DNA of 64,000 bases, from the NCBI GenBank assembly GCA_963662175.1, contig OY759224.1, positions 24,189,489 through 24,253,488 of the forward strand. The letters run 5' to 3'. A model generated the notes under the pieces. That model worked only from the letters and a program-made list of their open reading frames with translations, searched no databases and was not told where the DNA came from. Source of the stretch: Aradus depressus (Eukaryota; Arthropoda; Insecta; Hemiptera; Aradidae). Below are positions 30,403-41,048 of the stretch, piece by piece. The position numbers and the translations under genes were made by a program. Each line of letters starts with the position of its first letter. The first letter of the stretch is position 1.

Positions 30403-31181
30403 TATATAGTTCCAGAAAGGTACAAGATGAAGCTAGGGCAGTAGATCCATCCCCACTCTTGTCTCACTCCTTTCGTGATGTCGGGAAGCAGACATAGGTG
30501 CCGAAGGAAGGTTGAACCAAGGTCATTCACCTTCCAACCTCTGCCAACTGGACAGGAATGCCCTGTTATTTGCCTGAATTGTACTGATGGTCGGTCGTTT
30601 CTGTTGTTATATAAAACGACAACAAACTGTTTGTTGAAAAATGGCAACTGTTGAAATAGAACTGGTTGAAAAACATAAAATTGGAACTTCCCACCATGAA
30701 ATGCTGTTAACCGATCGTATTCGTTTCGCTTTTAATACAATTTTTTAAATTGTTGTTTATCCTTAGTACTTTAAAGTTGTAACTATTGCTAACTTATTTT
30801 ATTACATATATATATTTTTTAAAGTTGACACTTAAGTCATATTAATAATAAATTTATTTATTGAGTGTATTTACAATCGGTAAAAACAATAAGTAAAACT
30901 CATGGCAATTATGGATATAGGACAAAGTGAAATAGTGAATGGCAATACGTACAGAAATAGTAATATAAGTTTAAAGTTAAAACATATATTATATAAGTTT
31001 TAAAGAAATTAACGATACAAATTTTAGGTATATATATATAAGTTGAAGCTTTCAATTATGACTGCTGTACATTAAATCAAGAAATGAATTCCTTTTTGTT
31101 ACATTTGGGAGCTTAAACATCCATGGATCTACTATTTATTATGTTTTCCTTTGAAGAGTAACTTGGTGAAATTTTAACCTT
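30403..31181. other. No recognisable gene
   Basis: AT-rich with a moderately GC-balanced patch (30405-30640) that contains no ORF with known domains. The 119-codon minus ORF there overlaps the pogo end and is judged a shadow. Confidence 0.4.
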
Positions 31182-31193
31182 AATTGTAAACTT

Positions 31194-32003
31194 ACGACAC
31201 AGCCATTCTCTCAACACACTCAGACCCAACACAAGCAAGCTCACACTTACAGGAACATTTACACCAGCTAACAGATTGGGCCAACAAATGGAGAATAAAA
31301 ATTAATGGAGACAAATCTCTGCAAACCACATTTACCCTCAGACACAACACTTGTCCACCAGTTTACATTAACAACCAGCCCATTCCTGCATCCGACACTG
31401 TACGATATCTAGGACTTCATTTAGACAGACGTTTAACTTGGACAACTCATATCAGACTGAAACGCACAGACCTCAAAAGACGATTTGGACGACTGAAATC
31501 CATCATTGGACGACGATCGACATTATCGCTTGAAAACAAACTTCACATTTACAACACTATACTAAAACCCATCTGGACTTACGGCATCGAGATATGGGGA
31601 TCAGCCAAAAAATCAAACATACAACGCCTTCAGTCAATACAATCCATCATACTACGCCACATTGCCAATGCACCATTTTACGTTTCCAACCTCACATTAC
31701 ATAATGACCTCAATATCCCATTTGTACCTTCTGTTATCAAGACACGATATCAAAATTTTCACGACAAACTCCATCATCACGCCAATCCACTTATACAAGA
31801 ATTATCTACAAACATTCTCCCCACAAATCCACCACGACGCCTCAAGCGGATATGGCAGAGGGACCTGCTCCAGGACTAGCCTGGACTCCTCTTCGGTCAC
31901 GTACCTCAGCAGTACAGCCACGCACCTGACACTGCTCTATTTATCACAATTGCTAATGGCAAATGTTATTATGCCGTTGTAAATATATAAATAAATAAAT
32001 AAA
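31194..32003 (+). pseudogene. 5'-truncated Jockey-type copy with intact C-terminal RT frame
   Basis: Open without a start codon from about 31196 to the stop at 31876-31878. It begins at the last residues of the YADD motif region (DTAILSTHSDPTQASSHLQE) and continues through VRYLGLHLDRRLTWTTHI, WTYGIEIWGSAKKSNIQRLQ and RRLKRIWQRDLLQD. Same clade but a different subfamily from the full-length element at 1253. The tail is (AAAT)n. Flanked by a 12-bp target duplication AATTGTAAACTT at 31182-31193 and 32004-32015. 5' truncation is the usual LINE outcome; no frameshift means it is fairly young. Confidence 0.92.
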
Positions 32004-32149
32004 AATTGTAAACTTTATTAGTTTTCCTAATTTAGAATACCAAGAGTTTCCTAGTATGAAGTATCGCATATTAAAGGTATTATAAAAAAATAAAAACTTT
32101 GTTTTATTATATTTTCACACTTAATTAATGTTGAATGTGCAGCCATATA

Positions 32150-32895
32150 TTTACCCTCCTACCTCTTCCAAATGCTCCAATTTAAATTCCATATCCACCA
32201 GAAAGTCACTAGATCCCATCTCTCTGATTCCTAAGGCTGGCTCCTATGAGATAGTTCTCGTCTTCCTATAAGTATCTCACTCCACTCGACAGATTGTTAC
32301 TCTACTGTTTCATCATAACTTGTTATCACATAATACTCTCGGAGCTCTGATTTTTTTTCTAATATAAATCTGGTGTTGGGGTAAAAGGGCTTAAGTCAGA
32401 ATAAGTCTTGAGATCCAAAGGACTTAACTGCATTTAAATATTTTAACTATATGAAACTGAATGTTGGAATATTTTACTTTGTTTATACTTAATACTTTTA
32501 TTGAAATAATATTTCAAGTAACATAAATGTGTTTTACCTGATTTGCAGGAATTTTTCAAACCTTCAGAAATTCCTCTTCTAAAATTCAGATGTGCTCATT
32601 TAAGCCCTTTTGCGAAAACACCCGAGATGTATAGATATATAACTCATTATTGTTATTATTTTTTACATTATTTTCCTTTTTTTGTTTTTTCTAAATATAT
32701 GTTTTTTCCTTCTTTTTTCGCTTGTTTAGTTTTATTGTTTTAATCTTTGTCTGTCATTAACATTTAATATTTATTCGTAGAAGCCTAATTTATTTTTATT
32801 CTGTCTCAATTGGTTGATACCTGTATTCTTTTGTTTATTTCTTATGTTATTATTCTTAGGGGACGTATGTTCCAGAATAAAGATTATTATATCAT
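32150..32895 (+). mobile_element. CR1/L2-like LINE 3' end with internal foreign segment
   Basis: Starts with CTTCCAAATGCTCCAATTTA (RT C-terminal coding, as at 57250 reversed) and lacks the central WNSLP block. The 3' UTR (CTAAGGCTGGCTCCTATGAG, then CTGTCTCAATTGGTTGATAC and TTATTCTTAGGGGAC) is split by unrelated DNA at about 32365-32635. Ends AATAAAGATTATTATATCAT. Confidence 0.65.
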
Positions 32896-33094
32896 TTCAT
32901 ATTGATCAATATTCGAACTGCTATGAAAATTACTACTTTTTATCCCCATTCGCTGTTGAAGGAGAAACAAAAAAAAAAAAAAAAAGAGAAGAAAATGGTG
33001 GGAGGAATCACTTCTAAAGGCTGTAGCCATAATTAAAAACAATGAAAGTTTGATGTACCAGGAATCACTTTAGAGTCTGTGCGATGACAAGTAC

Positions 33095-33190
33095 ACACCT
33101 TAAGTAACTAAACTGAGGTAGGTAAAATTCAGGACTCCCGAAGTAGAGTCAGGCAGAGCGCTCTCTGGTAGTAGGCGATATGACCTTGTG
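33095..33190 (+). mobile_element. SINE 3' fragment
   Basis: Contains GGACTCCCGAAGTAGAGTC and TCTGGTAGTAGGCGATATGA. 5' half absent. Confidence 0.6.
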
Positions 33191-33413
33191 AATCACAATA
33201 ACTATCTTTAGAGAAATATGTGAAATCTTGTTTCATATGTTGGAAAATTTGTAATAAAAACTGTATTCTTTGTTGTTATGGAACCAGAGTTAGTTCCAAG
33301 ACCTCAGTTGAGAAACGCGGATGTATTGTGGAAATATATAATAAAACAAATTTCGTCTTTAGAAATATTGTCTATTTCACTAGAAATGTATGCACATTAT
33401 TTAAAATAGTATA

Positions 33414-33754
33414 GATTAGGTTAGGTTTTATGACTCATGCCCGGGCTTAACTACGAGGTAATATCGCCTACTACCAGAGCGCTCTTTCGTCACTCTGGTG
33501 GACATGAGCCCGACTCTACTGTGGGAGTCCTAAATTTTGCCTACCCTAAATTTTTATTCATCTAAGGGGTCTTTAACGAGTACCTGACATCGTACAGGCT
33601 CGAGACCATCGCTTAACGTCCCATTCGAAGGATGGCGTGCTTAAGTTTATTTTACCTCCCAGATAAAATAAACTAAGGGCCTCGGTTGGGTTTCGAACCC
33701 ACGATCTTGAGCTTAGAAGACAAGCACGCAAACCACTGAGCTACCGGCGCCCTA
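33414..33754 (-). mobile_element. SINE, full length with target site duplication
   Basis: Complete reverse copy between AAAATAGTATA duplications (33403-33413, 33755-33765). Box B reads GGTTTCGAACCC reversed. The 3' end again reads AACCTAACCTAATC on its own strand. Confidence 0.93.
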
Positions 33755-33798
33755 AAAATAGTATAAAGATAATATATACTCGTACATTAAGTGTACCG

Positions 33799-33821
33799 GT
33801 TTCAACTTACGCCATCGTCTG
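33799..33821 (-). other. CAGACGA-hairpin-GAAAC motif
   Basis: Minus strand CAGACGAT, GGC-GTAA-GTT, GAAACC. Same layout as the motif in the repeat at 19045-19280; the last stem is weakened to G-U pairs. Confidence 0.3.
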
Positions 33822-33894
33822 CAGAAAGTTCAAAAGTGACATTTAAGTTTGCTTAAGATAAAACATATTTATACAATCCGGTATATACAGGTTA

Positions 33895-34160
33895 CTTGAG
33901 ATTACCTAAGGCTGTGACGCCCTGTCCTCTAGGGAAGTCCACGAGGAGGTAAGAAGTCCTGCCTTAACCACTCTGACGAGAAATTTGGCGTTGATTGAAA
34001 CGGCAGGTGGAGTTTTCATACTTTGTTTACCATCTATTGCAGTCATTAGACATAGGCTAAAGAGGTCAGTTATAAACACTTTAGGAAACTGCAAGAAAGC
34101 TGGACTATACTGTGCTGGACACCGGGGAACCTGATCGATTGGCTAAAGAAGGGCAAAAGC
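33895..34160 (+). pseudogene. Possible LINE RNase H remnant
   Basis: 34107-34160 reads WTPGNLIDWLKKGK in one frame and RLAKEGQK in another, reminiscent of the W-T-P-G-H-x-G-N...A-D-x-L-A-K-x-G end of I/R1-type RNase H with small deletions. Weak; could be chance. Confidence 0.25.
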
Positions 34161-34873
34161 CAAAATACTTGAAAATATGAGTATAAAAATAATAATATTA
34201 ATAAATACAGTGGACAAATCTTTTAATTTAATTACAACTAAGATAGTTAATGTTTATAACTTTTCCGTAAGTGTCTTTTTCACGACATTTCAGAACGTTG
34301 TTACGTCGCTTCATTAGGTCATAATGTGCGATATATAGAAAAGAGAAAGAAAACACAACAACAATTATATATTTCTATATAAAATTAATAAAAATTCATG
34401 AAAGAAAAAACCAAGAGAAATAAAATGAATGAGTATATAAATAATAATGATTAAAACGTGGATTTGACAGATCCTACGGAGGATATCTGTGGAGGAACTC
34501 TGCCAAAAAAAAAAAATTGAAGCTATGTATCAAAAAATGTTTTTGAATATGAAACACGATTTTTTTATTATGGTTAATTTATTATTTTTGAACAATGAGA
34601 AAAGATTTGTCAACCTAGGTTGATGGTTTAAATGGCAAGGATTAAGGTCCCCCAGCTACTCTTACAAGAGTCTAACGGCTTTAAGAAGCTTCTACACGTA
34701 TAATAGGCAGGTATTGGATGAAAACGATTTTCCAGCCAACACTGCAGGCACATCGACGTCTTACAAAGAGGTGAATACTCGTAGCTACACCAGAAATGAA
34801 AGAGTCCAGATGGCTGAGATAAGTTCCTTACCTAACTCCCGCAAAATGCGGTTCCTCTGCTGTACTTCATGAG
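34161..34873. other. 3' flank of ZF-C, no gene
   Basis: AT-rich; a diverged hairpin-type motif lies near 34285-34325 on the minus strand. The patch 34620-34870 is less AT-rich but has no recognisable coding frame. Confidence 0.4.
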
Positions 34874-37800
34874 TCACGAGAGAGAAGCTTCATGCTTGGC
34901 TTGCACATGACGTTTCACATCTCTAAGACGAACACTATTATATGTACAATGAACACAAGAAAAAGGTTTCTCATTTGTATGATTGGACTGTATATGATGT
35001 TTCAAATCTCTAGGAGCAACACATCTATACAAACAATAGTCACATGATAATGGCTTTTTAATTATATGTTTGGCTTGGACATGGCGTTTCAAATCTCCAG
35101 GGCGAACAGATCTATAACTACAATAATCACACAACAATAACTTTTCATTCGTATGTTTAGACTGTTTATGATATTTCAAAACTAGTGGACGAACACAACT
35201 ATAAGTACAGGAGTCACACTTCAATGGCTTCTCATTTATATGTTTGGAGTGTATATGACGTTTCAAACTAGAAGCATCAACACATGTAAAAGCACAATAT
35301 TTACATTTAAATGGTTTCTCATTCGTATGTTTATACTTTATATGACGTTTCACATTGCTAGAAAAATCAGATCTATAAGTACAAAAATGACACACGAATC
35401 GTTTCATATGAGCGTGCCGCTTCCGGATATGTCTTCTGAGCCTGCCCGAGCTGTCGTAACTGTGTCCACAATAGTAACAGATCACAGGTGCCATTTCTTC
35501 GGTGTCATCTGAAACAAACCAGACAGCTTTAAATATATATTTTTTCTTGCCAATAATTAAATTGGTCAACGATAAGTAAATAATAAGACACTCCCGAAAT
35601 TCCGCAAGCAGAAGTTGTCGAATTGTTTCGAGGGGTTTGCGGTCGCACAGATTTATCGGCATCCGACCTTTTTCAAAAAGAGAGAGCCCCTCGAAAACGC
35701 TGAGTTCTAATTAGCTACTTGTGTTTTGTCAACATACACTTCATAAGACTCGTTACTAAAAATAAAACTTATTTACAGCCTATTTGATTAGGTATTATAT
35801 TCATTTTTTCATGAACAGAGAACTGTCATATTTTATTTATACCCGTAGTACTTACATGAACGACTCATACCATTTGACCCGGGCTCCTGTTTTATCTTAA
35901 TTACATTTTGTACATGCTGGTTCTGGATATGTCTTCTGAGCTTGCCCAAACTGATATAACAGTTACTGCAGGAGTAACAAGTTACAGGTACAGATTCGTC
36001 AATATCATCTGAAACAAAGCAGACAACTTTATGTAGCAGTTTTTCTAAACAATGGCTAGATCATCCAAAGCCAAGCAAATAGTCAGACTTATAGTAATGC
36101 GTCAATTTAGTGCAGGACTAGTTGTTATTTTATATTGGTGAACTTAAAACCCTTAATAGTTGACAATTAATTTATTTTTTAATTATTTTATTCGGCATAT
36201 TTACAATTAGTATTAGTAAATTGATGACAGTGATGGAAAATAAAATAGATGTAAGTAAAATAATAAATGACAATTATAACTTAATATTATTAAATGTTAA
36301 TTGCTTAATTAAACATATTAAAAATTACATTTTTTTTTTTTTTTTTTGCATTGGAGGGGGAAATGCTGTGACGCACATCCAGGGAAGGTAGCCCTGGATA
36401 GTGTGGGACTCGAGACGATTCACCATCACCATACCCACTAAAACCCCCTCCTTGCCGATCCTGATTCCTTTCCGCGGAACTGACGGTCTGTCATTACTTC
36501 GCGGAAGGGAGGAAGGGTGGCTGGTAACGCCCCTTCTTCTGTTTTATTGCCGCTACTGTTCCTTGTCAGCCCTCTCCTGAAGGGCCAACCCGCCCATGAT
36601 GAGCGCTGCGAAATGCAGCCTTCATCCCACGACTCCTGGGAGCGCAGCATAGCGTCCACGTAACTGGTAGCAGTCAGCGGGGCGCCCATGCTGCATTCCA
36701 GATTTTTCCTTCCCTCCTCAAATCTGGGGCATTTGAGGAGGACATGCTCCGCCGACTCCGTTTCACCAAGGCACGCGGGGCAGTCTGGTGTTGTTGCTGC
36801 CCCGATTTTGTGGAGGTACCCCCGGAACCCACCGTGTCCCGTGAGTACCTGGGTGAGGTGGTAATTCACCTCCCCATGCTTTCTGGTGAGCCAAGGCTCG
36901 ACTCGAGGGATGAGCCGATGGGTCCACCGTCCCTTTGTGGACTTGTCCCATTCTTCCTGCCACTCCCTAATTGTCCTGGCCCTCTCTGGCTCTGCTGGAC
37001 CAGGGCTGGCCCCCGCGTCCTGATAGAAGACCCGGTTTCCCCTGTGGTCGAAGCGCTGCACCACCTCTTCCACCTGAACCGGGTCTTGTTTCCTTTTGAA
37101 GTGTCGCGTACGTTCCCGTGCCAAGAGGTCAATGGGGGGCAGCCCAGCAATTACATAGGCAGCGTCGCCAGAAACTGTTCGGTAGGCGCATGCGACTCTC
37201 AGTGCGCTTCGCCTGTGAGCGGGGGCGATCAGCCTCAGGTATGAGGGAATCCTCGTTGCATCTGCCCATGTCGGGGCCCCGTGCAGAAAGATGGATGTGC
37301 TGACTCCTGCCAGCAGTCTTCTCCTGCTCTGCCTAGGGCCACCGACGTTGGGCAGAATTCTCGAAATCGCCGCCGATGTCCTGGCGGCCTTCGCTCCCAC
37401 GTATTTGAGGTGCTCCCTAAAAGTGAGCCTCTGATCCAGCATTACTCCCAGGTACCTGATTGCCGGTTGGGTCTCGATAGTATAACGATAGAAGGTCAGT
37501 GACATGTTGGTTCTGGCCTTTCTCCCGGTGAAGAGTACTGCATCCGTCTTGTGGATGGCCAGGGAAAGGCCCACAGAGCTCATCCAATGGTGTATCCGCT
37601 CCATGGCAGCCTGGAATTTGCGTTCCAGGTTTTCCAGATCATCAGCCACTATGACGATCCCTACATCGTCAACATACGCCACCAAGGTAAAAATTACAAT
37701 ATGTACAAACAAAATAAGGAATTATAAGAAAAATATAAAATAATAATAAAACAAAAGAAATAAAGATGTCTATAAAATTCTGAAGAAAACATACAAAACA

Positions 37801-39358
37801 ATCTTTAGTAATAAAGCTGAAACGGGGTTTGTTTTTTCCATCAGGCCTAAACGGACAGATTTTCATGAAACTTCATATATATTTTTCTTTTGAGTCCGAT
37901 TGAAAAATAAGCTAAATAAGATTGTACTGAAATGTTTCTCGTCGTGAAACTCACCAGTAACAGGATAACCGATAACCATCAGCGCCGTTCCGAGTTCAAC
38001 ACCTTTTCATCAGAGAAAATGGGTGCTCTTCATTCGGCAAAAGAAAACGCATTTTTCCATGAAACTTGTGTCAGTGGCGGCTTTAAATTTTTGATCTCTG
38101 TTCAAACCGATAATAGGCAATGGACAATGGTTTCTTTCAGTAGCCATAACTGGTGTTTTAGGCCATTTGGCTGACTTTTCTTTGCCTATCCATGAAATGT
38201 CTTCATTAATTCTCAGGGCTTTTCGATATAAAGTAATATAAAAAGTTCTAAATGTCCTATTACTTTCAGTTCCGAGTAAGTGTGTAAATGCACTCATTTT
38301 ACGTGTTTTCTCTGATTCTTATTTTAGTCACTTTGTCTTTTTACTAAAGATTCTATTTTTATTTTATTTTTTTCTCTTTTTTTCTTTTTGTATTGCTTCT
38401 CTACATTAATTTTCTTTATCCTTAGGGATTCTTCTATCTTAATATGTACCTACTTTATTAATTTATCGAGTCACTGTCATGTCCATTCTCATTATTATTG
38501 TTGATTATATATAAGTATATATATTTGCTTTTCTATTGATGTATTCAAAGATAGAATAATATGTTTAATTATTAATCGATGTACAATCCTAGCTGACTGC
38601 TCCCCCTCCCACACTCAGACTCCGTCTTCTGGGAAGAGGTAGCCTATTTATCATTTGTCTTATTTTGTAAAGATGTAAAGGTATTGAATAAAAAAAGGGT
38701 GTTTACTTTTGCCTGAAAATACCTACTTACATGGGTGTATGTACATTCCTATAAAACTTTTCCCCTCATCTGTGCCCCCACACGACCCTGTCAGGTACCT
38801 TCTTACAATCAAGGATCACCCTGGTTAAACCAATACAGCTGATAGCAATAACATGATAATAATAGAGGGCACAAAACACTATACTATCAATTTGCCAAGC
38901 ACAATATTTTTAGCGATCTGAGTCCCCGTTTAATTTTTAACAGACTGGAAATGATACAGAAGAAAAGTTACCTACATTTTAAGGTCTGAAGGGGGCACAA
39001 TATTTTTACCCCATTTACTTACAAGAACTGCATGTTGGCGTATATTCTAGAATCAGCTCCGGCTCCTGTTTGATAACTTTATGTTCTTCTCGCCCTAAAA
39101 ACATGTAAATACCAAAAATTCCGACATCAACACAAAATTAGTAATTAACCAATGTTTCTATTCTTTTATATACGTAAATACTTACATGCACTGCTAATCA
39201 TATCATCTGACCCCGGCTCTTGTTTTATCCAAATTGTGCTTTCTTCTTCGACTGTAAACATATTACATAGAGCTGTTGACTAAAGTGGCTTTGCGACAAA
39301 GACTGACTAACAAGAGAAATATTAACAAATAACAATCATTACCTGGGCACTGGTTCAT
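34874..39358 (-). CDS. ZF-C: C2H2 zinc-finger protein, 5 exons
   Basis: Exons: 39343-39358, 39186-39251, 39023-39094, 35856-36008, 34874-35508. The total is 942 nt, 313 residues plus stop, with all introns phase 1 and GT-AG. Exon 1 encodes MNQCP. Exon 2 has VEEESTIWIKQEPGSDD. Exon 3 has VIKQEPELILEYTP. Exon 4 is chimeric: it begins like the family's finger exon (YDIDESVPVTC) and encodes one complete C2H2 finger. It then runs straight into IKIKQEPGSNG and a GTAAGT donor. Exon 5 begins again with YDTEE and encodes seven fingers with TNEKP linkers. The likely role is a sequence-specific nuclear DNA-binding protein. The intron between exons 3 and 4 contains an R1-like LINE. Head-to-head with ZF-A1. 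A second decayed exon 1 lies upstream at 39650-39665. Confidence 0.88.
36330..37687 (-). mobile_element. 5'-truncated R1-like LINE in ZF-C intron
   Basis: Minus-strand insertion with a poly-A tail (the T run 36330-36347 on plus) and an 11-bp target duplication TAAAAATTACA at 36319-36329 and 37688-37698. Much more GC-rich than its surroundings. Same transcriptional orientation as ZF-C. Confidence 0.93.
36438..37685 (-). pseudogene. R1/Loa-type RT C-terminal half
   Basis: The open frame begins inside the RT catalytic motif (LVAYVDDVGIVI) and continues with IHKTDAVLFTGR, IRYLGVMLDQRLTF and LTGHGGFRGYLHKIG. It ends with a CCHC-like knuckle CPACLGETESAEHVLLKC. Upstream residues of the longest ORF come from flanking intron DNA, so there is no real start. 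The combination of YVDD and a C-terminal CCHC fits the R1/Loa group. The uninterrupted frame implies a recent insertion. Confidence 0.88.
37699..39022. other. ZF-C intron DNA
   Basis: No gene. A T-rich block at 38340-38690 resembles a LINE 3' UTR (ending in a TTGAATAAAAAAAGGG-like tail), but no coding sequence is attached. The ORFs at 37932-38297 lack recognisable features. Confidence 0.4.
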
Positions 39359-39649
39359 CGTTGTTATTAATGGCAAAATATGGGAACAGAAAACCACAAA
39401 CTGAACGATAAATTTAGGTACGTATACATACACCTGGTCACGGTCAGGTTATTGAAAGTTAAATACACTATAACAGGGAGCTCAGAGGGAGGGCTATGGT
39501 GGCACTGCCTGGTATATTTTTAAATATCAGACTTTAAACATGATACATAGAGCTGCAACAATTTTTAACGAGAGTAAAGGTAGATTTATTTGGTACCTAA
39601 CAATGCAAAGATTGACTTAACAAGAGAAATACATATAACAAAAGATTAC

Positions 39650-39665
39650 TTGGATACTTGTTCAT
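39650..39665 (-). pseudogene. Orphan duplicate of the ZF-family first exon
   Basis: ATGAACAAGTATCCAA followed by GTAATC, the same 16-nt length and donor position as exon 1 of ZF-C, ZF-A2 and ZF-A3 (ATGAACCAGTGCCCAG). Two substitutions would encode MNKYP. No following exon 2 belongs to it except that of ZF-C, so it is either a relic or an alternative first exon. Confidence 0.6.
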
Positions 39666-40860
39666 CGTTGTGATTAATGACAAACTAAATATAACTTTAG
39701 AGAATCTCTAAACAATAACAAAAAGAAGATTCACAACATAGCCGAGAAATAGTAGTGATTTACTGATATTTGCGTAACACGTATATTGTCACAGGTGTGG
39801 GTCTGATACTAACAGCTATGTTTCTAGCTACTGAAAATATTAGCTCCTAAACGTGATAGGTTCTTTTTACCGAAGGTTAATATAATTGTAATTATACAGT
39901 TATAGAGGGCACCACACAGTGGGGCGAATGTCCAATCTACATCAGTCTTACAGGAAATGACACGCTGATTACGAATATAATACCCCATATGACGGTTCAC
40001 AAATGAACCCTTGAATGATTTTTTGCTGAAATACATCAAAAACCTTCACTTTTCTATCTTATTTTCGAAATTACAAGAAGAGGATTCATTGTATTAAAAG
40101 CTTTCGGAAACAAAAATTAGAACCAATGAAATTCCACGCCTAATGAGACTATAGCACGCCATTGCACATTTTTAAACCCAAATGGTAAAAATAATTTTTA
40201 AAAACCGCTAATCATAAGTAGTTTAATACGGCACATGGTTCGGTATGTTACTTAATCCTCTGAGCGTCTAGATTAGTGAAACTTGCTCAATATTAGATGG
40301 TTGGACGATTAACACTACGAGATGGAGCTGAGACAGATCGATACATTATGGATGTAAAATAGTAAGATCAAATAATAGACGGAACAATGGGTGAAAATAA
40401 CACTAATTTGCTAGTTTACTCTTTAATAAATCCTAGAAAAGAATAAAACCACTTTACATGAATAAGAAAAAGGTAAAACCCTTGCTTCAAGGAAATAAGA
40501 TATGTACAAACTGATTGAATTCTGCAGGTATCAAAATATGATACAAAAGCCAACTTATTTAATAATTATCATTAAATATACGAAGTATAGCAAAAAGATA
40601 CAAATGAATCTGAAAAATAGAAAGTATAACGAAAAGGAAAATGTGTCAATTAGCTTGGGAGCTAATGGGTAAAATTATGGATGTAACGGATTTTTTAATA
40701 AAATAGTTCAAATATCTCTATAACTGAACACTACTTACAAGAACTTACCTTTCTCTTTAGAGTCCATTTCAACAGCCGAATATAGCTCAAACAATGATCG
40801 AACTGATCTGGTTGCTCAAATACAAATATACTTTTTAAATCCCATATTTAAAAATATATG
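39666..40860. other. Intergenic region between divergent ZF-C and ZF-A1
   Basis: No coding feature. AT-rich. Contains the shared promoter for a head-to-head pair if both are transcribed; no conserved motif beyond the 5' flank block could be defined by eye. Confidence 0.4.
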
Positions 40861-41048
40861 TTTTCTTGGTGCAGCCTTGCAGCGCCACCTTACCTCCCTC
40901 TGATAGATAGACTGGAGCCAGGGTCAGACGATTTGATTAACAGTTTGTGTAAGTACTAACGAATAGAAAACATCGAAACTAACCTTTACTATTGAAATAC
41001 AAACCATACGTTTTACTTATGTTGTGATTGAGTTCATTTGGATTCCAG

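Noticed and set aside
31662..31982. 106-codon plus ORF
   Set aside because: Out-of-frame shadow of the truncated Jockey RT frame 31196-31878.
36744..37502. Several plus-strand ORFs of 60-166 codons
   Set aside because: Shadows of the GC-rich minus-strand R1-like RT.
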